A stretch of DNA of 5,926 nt from Bacillota bacterium (GCA_017474705.1 JAFVHC010000030.1:1-5926); one strand, 5' to 3'. Counted from the first letter of the stretch, positions 1 to 5,926 are shown. Numbers and translations: made by a program. Notes: generated by a model from the letters alone, not told the origin.

Positions 1-1
1 C

Positions 2-670
2 ATCGGCAACCTGCCGGAAGCCCTGGGTTCCATCTTCAAGTATGCCTTCGCTCCGGCACCGGCCATCGGCGGTTTCACCGGTGCGACCGTGACTGCTGCG
101 ATCTCCAAGGGTGCTGCCCGCGGTATCTTCTCCAATGAAGCTGGTATGGGTACTGCTGCCACGGTCCACGCCACAGCGCAGACCGACCATCCCATCCATC
201 AGGGTATGTATGGTATCTTCGAGATCTTCATCGATACCATCATCGTCTGCTCACTGACCGGTCTTGCCGTCCTGTGCGCGGAGATCCTTCCGACCGTTAC
301 GGAAGAGACCGCCGGCGTCGGCATGGTCTTCCAGGCCTTTGAAGGCACCTGGGGCCACTTTGGTTCCGTCATCCTTTGCCTGGCCATCGTGCTGTTCTGC
401 TACTCCGGTTATCTGGGATTCTACGTCGAATTCCGTACCTGCACCGAATGGCTGGTCGGCCTGAAGGCTTCCAAGTACGTCAACGCGCTGTTCTTCATCC
501 TGCCGGTCCTGGCGACCCTGCTGTCCACGCTGGAAGTCTGGAGCCTGTGCGATATCGTCGTTGGTCTTGTCATCATCCCGAACCTGATCGCCTTGATCGC
601 TTTGAGCCCGAAGTTCGTCGCTCTGTTCAAGGAGTATAAGCAGAAGATCAAGCAAGAAGAAGGCAAATAA
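2..670 (+). CDS. Alanine/glycine:cation symporter (AGCS family), C-terminal half, 5' truncated by window edge
   Basis: Secondary transporter of the AGCS family, which imports alanine or glycine with Na+ (or H+) across the cytoplasmic membrane. The frame is open from base 2, so the true start lies outside the window; the in-frame GTG at 89 is internal. 222 residues are visible, roughly the last half of a family that is usually about 450-500 residues. The diagnostic AGCS signature GIFSNEAGMG is at visible residues 41-50, followed by a conserved HATAQTDHP stretch. Hydrophobic segments lie at about 73-95, 121-143, 161-178 and 183-205, the last containing the family-typical VIIPNLIAL. The protein ends in a short charged cytoplasmic tail rich in Lys and Glu. 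It is the last gene of its transcript, because a strong hairpin follows the stop by 20 bases. Family assignment is firm; whether the substrate is alanine or glycine cannot be read from the sequence. Confidence 0.95.
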   Translation: MGNLPEALGSIFKYAFAPAPAIGGFTGATVTAAISKGAARGIFSNEAGMGTAATVHATAQTDHPIHQGMYGIFEIFIDTIIVCSLTGLAVLCAEILPTVTEETAGVGMVFQAFEGTWGHFGSVILCLAIVLFCYSGYLGFYVEFRTCTEWLVGLKASKYVNALFFILPVLATLLSTLEVWSLCDIVVGLVIIPNLIALIALSPKFVALFKEYKQKIKQEEGK

Positions 671-689
671 GCATTCCCGTTTGTATCAA

Positions 690-736
690 AACAGCGGCCC
701 CGTTCCTGATCTCAGGGGCCGCTGTTCTCTTCATTT
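690..736 (+). terminator. Intrinsic terminator after the AGCS symporter gene
   Basis: A perfect 12-bp stem is formed by AACAGCGGCCCC (690-701) and GGGGCCGCTGTT (715-726), with a 13-base loop. It is followed by a pyrimidine-rich tail, TTCTCTTCATTT style, rather than a pure T-run. An alternative inner pairing CCTGA/TCAGG (705-709 with 712-716) exists within the loop. Position 20 bases after the symporter stop and before an unrelated small gene fits rho-independent termination. The interrupted T-tract means some read-through into the 759-950 gene is possible. Confidence 0.85.
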
Positions 737-758
737 ACTATATTGAAAGATTCGTATC

Positions 759-950
759 ATGGATAAAAATCTGCTCTCCAGCATCCTCGTAGCCGCCGTG
801 TTCCTGCTTGGCGCCACCGTACAGTTCATCCGCGGCCGCACCGTCTTCGCCATCATCGGACTGGTGCTCGGCGTGATCTACGTGGTGCTGACCATCATCG
901 GCTACATAAAGGAAAAGAATGAAAAGGAAAACAAGAAGGATCAGCCTTAA
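759..950 (+). CDS. Small two-helix membrane protein of unknown function (63 aa)
   Basis: I do not recognise a family. The ATG at 759 encodes 63 residues with a clear membrane-protein pattern: a short N-terminus (MDKN), hydrophobic helix about 5-24, a tight Arg-containing turn (RGR, 25-27), a second hydrophobic helix about 28-50, then a strongly charged tail rich in Lys and Glu (51-63). The layout predicts a helical hairpin with the Lys-rich tail and the N-terminus on the same, probably cytoplasmic, side. The ribosome binding site is weak (GAAAGA at 745-750, 8 bases before the ATG), and no convincing promoter was found between the upstream terminator and the start, so expression may rely on read-through or a promoter I could not recognise. 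The stop codon TAA (948-950) overlaps that of the opposing esterase gene. The hydrophobic/charged organisation makes a real gene more likely than a chance frame. Confidence 0.72.
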   Translation: MDKNLLSSILVAAVFLLGATVQFIRGRTVFAIIGLVLGVIYVVLTIIGYIKEKNEKENKKDQP

Positions 951-1813
951 AACAGATAGGGCAGATAGTGCCACACATGGTGATATACCTGCTCGTAAGC
1001 ATGTACGGCATCCTCTTTGACCGCCAGATGCAGGTTGCCCTTCGCGGGATCCTCCTCAAGATCGAACAGATCCGGATAAGCTGTCATGGCCTCCAGCATC
1101 GGTTTCATGTTGTCCAGTCCCATGTCCTTGTCACCGGTACCGCCGTAGATGCGGAAGTCTTTTCCGGTCATGCCCTTGGCGCGCGTACGCTCCGCCAGGA
1201 CTTTCGCGGTCTCTTCCGGCACCAGACGCCCGCCCATGGGCTGGATCTCCCAGCAATCCCCGGACAGGGGCAGGAAGACCGAAACGATCTCCAGATTGTA
1301 CAGGAAGACGTACCAGGTCACGCCGCCGCCCATGGAGAATCCGCCGAAGGCGCGGTGCAGGCGGGACCCTGCCAGTCCTTCCGGTGTCGTGTCCTTGGCA
1401 TAGGTGGAAAAACGGCTTTCTACCGCGGGGATCAGGTCCTCCGCCAGTTCTTTCTGGAAGGCCCGGATCTGCTCGTTTTCCCACTCCGCGTTCACGCCTT
1501 CTATGCGGCGCCGTTCGGTAGGATCCAGGTTGTAGTAGGTCGGGAAGACCACGATGAAGGGTTTGGCTTTTCCCTCCTCAAAACCGCGGTCCAACGCATT
1601 TTTGATCTGCGCGCAGTCCAGCCAGGCGTCCGGATTGCCGCCGCCCCCGTGCATCAGATACACGATATCATACTTTTGGTTTTCATCATACCCGTACGGC
1701 AGATACACGTTCGCGTATTTGGTCCAACGCTCGCCAGCGCTGTTGGTCGCTTCATACGTCACCCGGGTGATGGTGCCGCGTTTGTCCACGTCCCTGTATT
1801 GATGCAGATCCAT
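947..1813 (-). CDS. CE1-like esterase (alpha/beta hydrolase, putative feruloyl/acetyl-xylan esterase type)
   Basis: Serine esterase of the 'putative esterase' (PF00756/CE1-like) group, which includes feruloyl and acetyl-xylan esterases and S-formylglutathione hydrolase. 288 residues, typical for a single catalytic domain. The strand before the oxyanion region reads VYLMHGGGGN (51-60). The nucleophile elbow GFSMGG puts the catalytic Ser at 160. The likely acid is Asp228 or Asp230 in GGTGDKD, and the likely catalytic His is 271 in DAVHAYEQ, in the expected order Ser-Asp-His. There is no signal peptide or dockerin/CBM, so it probably acts in the cytoplasm on imported ester-decorated oligosaccharides or small esters. 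The ATG start is fixed by a strong AAGGAGG site 10 bases upstream. It lies 80 bases after the DUF3990 gene on the same strand, separated by an inverted repeat, so it may be a separate transcript or the operon's last gene. The exact substrate is not readable. Confidence 0.9.
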   Translation of the reverse strand: MDLHQYRDVDKRGTITRVTYEATNSAGERWTKYANVYLPYGYDENQKYDIVYLMHGGGGNPDAWLDCAQIKNALDRGFEEGKAKPFIVVFPTYYNLDPTERRRIEGVNAEWENEQIRAFQKELAEDLIPAVESRFSTYAKDTTPEGLAGSRLHRAFGGFSMGGGVTWYVFLYNLEIVSVFLPLSGDCWEIQPMGGRLVPEETAKVLAERTRAKGMTGKDFRIYGGTGDKDMGLDNMKPMLEAMTAYPDLFDLEEDPAKGNLHLAVKEDAVHAYEQVYHHVWHYLPYLF

Positions 1814-1823
1814 CGATTTCCAG

Positions 1824-1830
1824 CCTCCTT
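1824..1830 (-). promoter_or_regulatory. Strong Shine-Dalgarno site of the esterase gene
   Basis: The minus strand reads AAGGAGG followed by 10 bases and the ATG at 1813. It is a full anti-16S match and the best ribosome binding site in the window, which settles the start of the esterase gene. Confidence 0.85.
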
Positions 1831-1847
1831 AAAAAGAATTGTTTAAT

Positions 1848-1883
1848 GACAAGTTTGCCCAGCTGCGGGAACTTGTCTTTTTT
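1848..1883. terminator. Inverted repeat, possible terminator between the DUF3990 and esterase genes
   Basis: GACAAGTT (1848-1855) pairs with AACTTGTC (1870-1877); after a 2-base bulge, CCC (1858-1860) can pair with GGG (1867-1869), leaving a 6-base loop. On the plus strand the hairpin is followed directly by six T (1878-1883), the classical terminator form. On the minus strand, which carries the genes, the hairpin is followed only by a broken AT-rich tract and then TTTTT, so termination after the DUF3990 gene would be weaker. It could therefore be a bidirectional terminator, a leaky attenuator before the esterase gene, or mainly a block to antisense transcription entering from the left. No recognisable operator consensus was identified in it. 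Confidence 0.6.
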
Positions 1884-1893
1884 GATTTCCGCG

Positions 1894-2454
1894 TCACATC
1901 ATGGTGGAGAGAAGTTGCCCGAACTGTTCCTGGAACACCTTCTCCTCCTCCCGGACCGTCGCCCTGTATGCGGCGATCTCCTCATGGCTCAGAATCATGG
2001 CTTCCTTAAAGCGCAGCGCCGCAGCAGCCCTTTCCGTTTTGATGACCGTTTGTTCGTACAAAGGGCCGATCATCAAAAGTTTCAGCGCCTGCTCCTTCTG
2101 CAGGAACCCGCTGGTGATGATGCCCCAGGTATCATACAAGGTATCGTTTGCGATCGGGCCGATGATCACGTCCACGTCCGCCAGGAGGTCCGGGTGACCA
2201 GCGCGGTTCGCAAAGATGTACTCGAACCATGCCGTGTCCCTGGCGAAATGCTTGATCTGCAAGCCTTCTGTTTCCAGCTCGTATATGTTCAGATACGTGG
2301 GCATTTCTTTGCGTTCCCTGGCCCAGCGTTTGGAAAATTCCATCGCGTCCGAAAGGTAGAACCCCTGCCCGAAGTCCGCGTTCTTTCTGCCGATCTTGAT
2401 GTCAGGCTTTTCAATGGCCTGGAATCCGGTATGAAACAATTGCACTGCACTCAT
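1894..2454 (-). CDS. DUF3990 family protein, predicted ADP-ribosyltransferase-fold enzyme (186 aa)
   Basis: The sequence resembles the DUF3990 family, placed in the ADP-ribosyltransferase (ART) clan, whose members use NAD+. Visible hallmarks: a short N-terminal strand QLFHTG with His8, then DFGQGFYLS (27-35) with Tyr33. This matches the H...G-x-G-[FI]-Y pattern of the H-Y type ARTs (PARP, diphtheria-toxin-like). VDVIIGPIANDTLYDT (94-109) and the late EQTVIKTERAAAALRF block (134-149) are the other family-typical stretches. The third catalytic position (Glu/Asp/Gln) cannot be assigned without an alignment; Glu134/Gln135 are candidates. A charged helical C-terminus (about 155-186) follows. There is no signal peptide or membrane segment, so it is cytosolic. 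It starts 6 bases after the TIR-Sel1 stop, with its ribosome binding site overlapping that stop, suggesting coupled translation. Some DUF3990 proteins are, as I recall, found next to small DUF3791 proteins in toxin-antitoxin-like pairs; no such partner is visible here. Family call is good; activity and target are inference. Confidence 0.82.
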   Translation of the reverse strand: MSAVQLFHTGFQAIEKPDIKIGRKNADFGQGFYLSDAMEFSKRWARERKEMPTYLNIYELETEGLQIKHFARDTAWFEYIFANRAGHPDLLADVDVIIGPIANDTLYDTWGIITSGFLQKEQALKLLMIGPLYEQTVIKTERAAAALRFKEAMILSHEEIAAYRATVREEEKVFQEQFGQLLSTMM

Positions 2455-2460
2455 AAACGA

Positions 2461-2467
2461 TCACCTT
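2461..2467 (-). promoter_or_regulatory. Ribosome binding site of the DUF3990 gene overlapping the TIR-Sel1 stop codon
   Basis: The minus strand reads AAGGTGA, then 6 bases, then the ATG at 2454. The TGA inside this site is the stop codon of the TIR-Sel1 gene. This arrangement is typical of translational coupling and implies that both proteins are made from one message in linked amounts. Confidence 0.75.
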
Positions 2468-4533
2468 GCTTTAAGCTTGTACATCGCGGCCTTGTCCCTG
2501 TTCCGCGGCACACCTTTCCCCGTCCGGTAGCATTCGCTGATCTCCTGATACCCTCGTTTCAGGTCGCCTCTGATCCTGGCGCGATCGTCAGGCTCATCCT
2601 TGTCCTTTGCCTGTTCGATATAGGCCTCGTACGCAGGCAGATACCTTTCCACAAAGGGCAGCATCTCCTCCGCATGCGCCACGTCTTTGGTGAATCCACT
2701 ATTCGATTCTTCCGGGAACAGGTAGCCATCCACGATGAACCCAACGATCCGCGGCAGGAACCTGGGGCAGGCCTCCAGGGATTTTTTGAAATAGTACTGC
2801 ACGAATTCCCTGTCCGGTTTGTGGTTCGGTCCTTCATAATCCAGTTCCACCGCAAAGGCATAGTAATAGACTTCCAGCAGGTTGCTGTTTTTCAGCTTTT
2901 CTTTATACTCCGCGTCCATGTTGGCGAAAAAGAACTGGAACCAACGGATCGCTTCATCCCGATCCTTATGCCGGTCGCCCCGGCCCATGATGAAGGAATA
3001 ATTCGAGATCAGCTCCGCCGCGCAGGACATATCTCCCTCCTGGGCACCGCGTTCAAAATACCGGACACCTTCCGCACTCAGCTGATGGTCGGAATCCTTT
3101 TCTTTCTCGAGGTACCCGAGCTCATATGCCGCGCCGGGACAATGCAGGTCGAAGGCGCGCTTCAGATAGGGCTCCCACTCTGATCTGTCCAGATCCTTGA
3201 TCGTGGATACCATATATCTGATCGAGTTCTTATGTCCCCTTTCCGCTCCGACCATATAGAGTTCGATGGCTTTCTTCAGGTCCTTTTCGACCCCTTGCCC
3301 GTTCTCATACACATATCCCATACGATAATACGGCATTCCGGACTTGATCTTGCCTTCCTCGGCAAGTGCGTATGCCTTCTTATAGCACTCGACTTTGCCC
3401 GCAATGTCTCCGCGGTCGCCGAGGACCCATCCCTTATGGCTGTACGACAGGAAGTCGCCCCGCGCGATGGCCTTATCATACATCTCGATCGCTTTATCAT
3501 AGTCTTTTCCGGCCAGTTCGCCGTCCTCATAGAGGAAGGCCAGGATGCGGAAAGCTCTTGGGAAATCATACTCCGAAGAACGCAGGGCGTACATATAGGC
3601 AAGGTCGAGATCTTTGGGGACACCTTCCCCTTTTCGATAGCCAAAAGCCAAGTAGTACATCGCTGTCGCACTGCCGCGCTCCGCCGCGATCTGCCAGAAT
3701 CGATAGGCTTTGTCCACATCCTTCTCTCGACCATTGCGGCCATAGTAGTAATCGTCTCCCACATGCGTCAGCGCGAATACGCTCTCTTCCTGCACTGCTT
3801 CGTCCATATCTTTGAGATACTCGAGATTTTCTGGATCCTGACTCTGTTTCAAGGCAGCGTACAGATATTTTCCTTCACTATTTCCATAAAATCTTGCGAC
3901 CTTATAGTAGAATTCTGCTTGTCTGGCATTGGCTTCCGTTTTCAGTCCCAGTTCATACGCCAGGCCCAGCAGCACCGCGTTTTCCGGAAGAAAACAAGTG
4001 GAATACTTGCCCTGTTGTTCCAGCTTGAGCAGTTCATCGATCTTGCGGATCTTCTCATCTTCTATGAAATATTTCTTTTCATTCCAAAGGACGTCCCGTT
4101 CTGCCGGCGCCTCTTTCTTCTTTCCGAGTCCCGTAGCTCCGCCGCCTTCCAACGCCAGCACGATCGCATGGCTGAAGGCATCCATATGGGACGGATCGAA
4201 ATTGATATACTGGGTGCTCTGGATGATCAGTCTGACCCGCGGTGAGATGTCCACGTCCTTCAGCCAGACCGCCAGGATCTTCTTCTGCTCAGAAGCGGCA
4301 AATTCCAGCTCCCGCAGGCACCAGTCTGACTGGATCGAATGGTCGGACACGATAAAGATCAAGTATTCGCACGCGATGATCTGATTCGCGATCACAGAGA
4401 AATAGTTCTCCCCGCCCCGCAGCTTCGTATCGTACCAGACCTCCGCGATGCCCGCACTTTGGATCGATTCCGCGATCTTCCGGACTTCAGCCGCATCCTG
4501 GTGTGAATAACTGATAAAGATCGATGTTTTCAT
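2461..4533 (-). CDS. TIR domain-Sel1/TPR-like repeat protein, putative NAD+-cleaving effector (690 aa)
   Basis: N-terminal TIR domain, about residues 3-125: SIFISYSHQD (4-13) is the first strand and start of helix A, VWYDTKLRGGENY (32-44) is the BB-loop region, and DWCLREL (70-76) holds Glu75 at the position of SARM1's catalytic glutamate (DWVHKEI), so NAD+ hydrolysis or cyclisation is plausible. A Gly-rich linker (about 129-137) follows. The remainder is helical Sel1/TPR-like repeats, clearest at about 250-360 (e.g. YRKGEGVPKDLDLAYMYA), 400-435 (YENGQGVEKDLKKAIELY) and at the C-terminus (YRTGKGVPRNRDKAAMYK); such repeats bind proteins or ligands. No signal peptide or membrane helix is seen, so it is cytosolic. 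Start choice: ATG 4533 places the first TIR strand at the N-terminus as usual, though its SD (AAGGAAAG, 4546-4553) is somewhat distant. An in-frame GTG at 4563 would add 10 residues but has its AAGGG only 2 bases upstream. It follows the oxidoreductase gene by 39 bases and is tightly coupled to the DUF3990 gene. Role in defence, toxicity or signalling is inferred. Confidence 0.88.
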   Translation of the reverse strand: MKTSIFISYSHQDAAEVRKIAESIQSAGIAEVWYDTKLRGGENYFSVIANQIIACEYLIFIVSDHSIQSDWCLRELEFAASEQKKILAVWLKDVDISPRVRLIIQSTQYINFDPSHMDAFSHAIVLALEGGGATGLGKKKEAPAERDVLWNEKKYFIEDEKIRKIDELLKLEQQGKYSTCFLPENAVLLGLAYELGLKTEANARQAEFYYKVARFYGNSEGKYLYAALKQSQDPENLEYLKDMDEAVQEESVFALTHVGDDYYYGRNGREKDVDKAYRFWQIAAERGSATAMYYLAFGYRKGEGVPKDLDLAYMYALRSSEYDFPRAFRILAFLYEDGELAGKDYDKAIEMYDKAIARGDFLSYSHKGWVLGDRGDIAGKVECYKKAYALAEEGKIKSGMPYYRMGYVYENGQGVEKDLKKAIELYMVGAERGHKNSIRYMVSTIKDLDRSEWEPYLKRAFDLHCPGAAYELGYLEKEKDSDHQLSAEGVRYFERGAQEGDMSCAAELISNYSFIMGRGDRHKDRDEAIRWFQFFFANMDAEYKEKLKNSNLLEVYYYAFAVELDYEGPNHKPDREFVQYYFKKSLEACPRFLPRIVGFIVDGYLFPEESNSGFTKDVAHAEEMLPFVERYLPAYEAYIEQAKDKDEPDDRARIRGDLKRGYQEISECYRTGKGVPRNRDKAAMYKLKAR

Positions 4534-4572
4534 CCTGTGTTTCTTCTTTCCTTGTTGATGCACTGCCCTTAT

Positions 4573-5926
4573 TTACTTAAGATCCATCGCGAACAGGCCG
4601 CATGTTTCACCGCGCGTTTTCAGGATCTCAAGAACGATGGCCTGATACTTACCTGTGACCGCATGCACCATCAGGCGCTGATGCACCCGGGCGGTTTCCG
4701 CCAGGATCTCCTTTGTACCATCTTCCTTTACCCCCAGGATCCGATACGATTCCGGCAGCGTTTTAGGAACGATCGCCTGGGGCCAGCCAAGAGGACGGTT
4801 ATGGATCATGTTGCGGTTCAGTCTGGCGATCTCTTCCGGCTCGGTCTCACGGTTCAAGTCACTGTCGAAGATCAGGCGGACCTGTGCAACCGCTTCCGGC
4901 TGCTCAAAGGCATATACGACCGTTTCTCCCGCCTTCAGCTTCATGCCATGATAGCCTTCTTCATCCGGGCGGTCCAGGCCATTGCGCAGGACCTCTGCCT
5001 CCGGCGCCAGGAGTGCCTTCTGTGTCAGCTCCGAGACGGGACGTCTGCGGAACGGCAGCCAGCAATCATCGTCCATCAGGATCTCCTGCAGCGCTTTCAT
5101 ATAGTTCTGATAGATGCCCCGCGGCGTGGTTCCGTTCTGCACCGCCAGACAGGCGGCGGTACCGGCGGCTTGTCCCAGCAAGGAACAGGTGGCCATGACC
5201 CGGGTCGAACTCATTGCGGCATGGGTCACGGAGATGTTGCGGCCGGCGAACATCAGGTTCTCGATGTTCTTGGAATACAGGCAGCGGTACGCTATGCCAT
5301 AGGGGGAGGGGGCCGGGTGGAAGATGTTCGGCGGTTCCGGCGTTCGGAATCCGGCCGGGTGATGATCGTCCATCGTCCAGCCGCCGTAAGCGATCAGCTC
5401 CTCGAAGCGGCCTTCCGCACGCACGTCGTGCTGGGTCATGATATAGTCGCCCACATAGCGGCGGCTTTCACGCTTGCCCGGCAGCATACCGACCCAGTCC
5501 AGGTGCCAGTACTTGTTCTTTTCCTTCTGCTGAGGATCGTTCTTCAAATAGTCCCAAAGGCCGTAAGCTGTCTTCAGCAGTTCGTCCCGCAGCCATTCTG
5601 TGTCATGGATGGCATCGTTCTCGCCGCCCAGCTCCAGATACCAGAAGTTCTCCGTGGGCTGTGCCATGTCCGGCATACGATGTACCAGGTCCTGTTCGGT
5701 GATCTTGTACGCCCACGCCGGTGGGATAAACTCATTCGGTGTCGTTTCCTGCCGCGCCTGGATCATGCAGCTCATGCCCATGGTCTTCTTGTCCGCCCGG
5801 ATTGGAGCGATGTCTTCTCCGAATTCCTCCCGGCTCTCCCGTCCCATGCGGTACAAGGCGCCGGTCAGGGGCGCCAGCACACTGTCACCGGAACAGTCGA
5901 TGAAGATCTGTGCTTCGACCTTATGG
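4573..5926 (-). CDS. FAD-dependent oxidoreductase (FAD_oxidored type) with C-terminal beta-sandwich-like region, N-terminus beyond window edge
   Basis: The frame is open from the right edge, giving 450 visible residues; the GTG at 5880 is internal because the preceding codons encode the conserved QIFIDCSGDS of the FAD_oxidored family (PF12831-like). The N-terminal Rossmann GxGxxG is outside the window. Other family marks: TMGMSCMI (about 48-55), LPGKRESRRYVGDY (148-161), HHPAGF (about 188-193), then the FAD-binding C-terminal motif NLMFAGRNIS (223-232) with STRVMATCSLLGQAAGTAA. From about 295 to the end there is a beta-rich segment with VLRNGLDRPDE and VAQVRLIFDSDLNRE. It resembles the discoidin-like C-terminal domain often appended to this family in anaerobic gut bacteria. 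No TAT/Sec signal can be judged. The substrate is unknown; relatives are often found in carbohydrate-use loci. It is probably the upstream gene of an operon with the TIR-Sel1 gene, 39 bases downstream. GC is higher here than in the start of the TIR gene. Confidence 0.9.
   Translation of the reverse strand, partial: HKVEAQIFIDCSGDSVLAPLTGALYRMGRESREEFGEDIAPIRADKKTMGMSCMIQARQETTPNEFIPPAWAYKITEQDLVHRMPDMAQPTENFWYLELGGENDAIHDTEWLRDELLKTAYGLWDYLKNDPQQKEKNKYWHLDWVGMLPGKRESRRYVGDYIMTQHDVRAEGRFEELIAYGGWTMDDHHPAGFRTPEPPNIFHPAPSPYGIAYRCLYSKNIENLMFAGRNISVTHAAMSSTRVMATCSLLGQAAGTAACLAVQNGTTPRGIYQNYMKALQEILMDDDCWLPFRRRPVSELTQKALLAPEAEVLRNGLDRPDEEGYHGMKLKAGETVVYAFEQPEAVAQVRLIFDSDLNRETEPEEIARLNRNMIHNRPLGWPQAIVPKTLPESYRILGVKEDGTKEILAETARVHQRLMVHAVTGKYQAIVLEILKTRGETCGLFAMDLK

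Noticed and set aside
89..91. GTG at 89 as the start of the symporter gene.
   Set aside because: The frame is open upstream to base 2 and encodes conserved AGCS sequence (e.g. ALGSIFKYAF), so the GTG is an internal valine codon.
727..758. Possible promoter for the small membrane protein (TACTAT or TATATT as -10).
   Set aside because: The place for a -35 falls in the GC-rich terminator stem and shows no match, so the call cannot be supported.
1831..1893. Possible minus-strand promoter for the esterase using TTGTCA as a -35 box.
   Set aside because: No acceptable -10 element lies at 16-18 bases spacing; the supposed -35 is part of the inverted repeat.
968..4245. Three long plus-strand open frames (968-1846, 1846-3183, 3232-4245) lying opposite the esterase, DUF3990 and TIR-Sel1 genes, the first two even overlapping as TAATG-like neighbours.
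   Set aside because: Each is in exact codon register with the minus-strand gene opposite it, so antisense stops would need TTA, CTA or TCA codons in the real genes, which this genome seldom uses. Their translations lack family motifs and look like low-quality antisense sequence, while the minus-strand frames have clear domains and ribosome binding sites.
2461..4533. Classification of the TIR gene as a Thoeris ThsB gene.
   Set aside because: ThsB is a short TIR protein paired with a ThsA effector; here the TIR is fused to a long Sel1 region and no SIR2/SLOG ThsA gene is present in the window.
4561..4563. GTG at 4563 as the start of the TIR-Sel1 protein.
   Set aside because: The possible SD is only 2 bases away and the extra ten residues are a Lys-rich, non-conserved-looking stretch; ATG at 4533 gives a standard TIR N-terminus. 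Not fully excluded.
5878..5880. GTG at 5880 as the start of the oxidoreductase gene.
   Set aside because: The 15 codons upstream in frame encode the conserved FIDCSGDS motif of the family, so the gene continues past the window edge.

Overview
The window looks like a chromosomal piece of a gut- or rumen-type Firmicute (Clostridia, perhaps Lachnospiraceae or Oscillospiraceae). This is inferred from protein styles, strong AAGGAGG-type ribosome binding sites, moderate GC with marked avoidance of TTA/CTA/TCA codons, and the mix of genes. No rRNA, tRNA, transposase, CRISPR array or attachment site was seen, so the taxonomic call is only an inference.

Left part, plus strand: the C-terminal half of an alanine/glycine:cation symporter (AGCS family) runs in from the left edge and stops at 670. 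It is followed by a convincing stem-loop terminator (690-736) and then a 63-residue two-helix membrane protein of unknown function (759-950). That small gene converges on the next gene so tightly that both stop codons lie in the same TTAA.

Right part, minus strand, read from right to left: (i) the C-terminal 450 residues of an FAD-dependent oxidoreductase (FAD_oxidored type) that enters from the right edge; (ii) 39 bases later, a 690-residue protein with an N-terminal TIR domain carrying an intact SARM1-like catalytic glutamate, followed by a long Sel1/TPR-like helical repeat region; (iii) only 6 bases later, with its ribosome binding site overlapping the previous stop codon, a 186-residue DUF3990 protein of the ADP-ribosyltransferase clan; (iv) an 80-base gap with an inverted repeat; (v) a 288-residue CE1-like alpha/beta-hydrolase esterase.

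The most interesting element is the TIR-Sel1 + DUF3990 pair. Two enzyme folds that both use NAD+ (TIR NADase/cyclase and ADP-ribosyltransferase) are encoded as what looks like a translationally coupled pair, set between ordinary catabolic genes (oxidoreductase, esterase). It is a plausible undescribed toxin, defence or signalling module. The enzymatic assignments rest on motifs and family knowledge; the biological role is inference.
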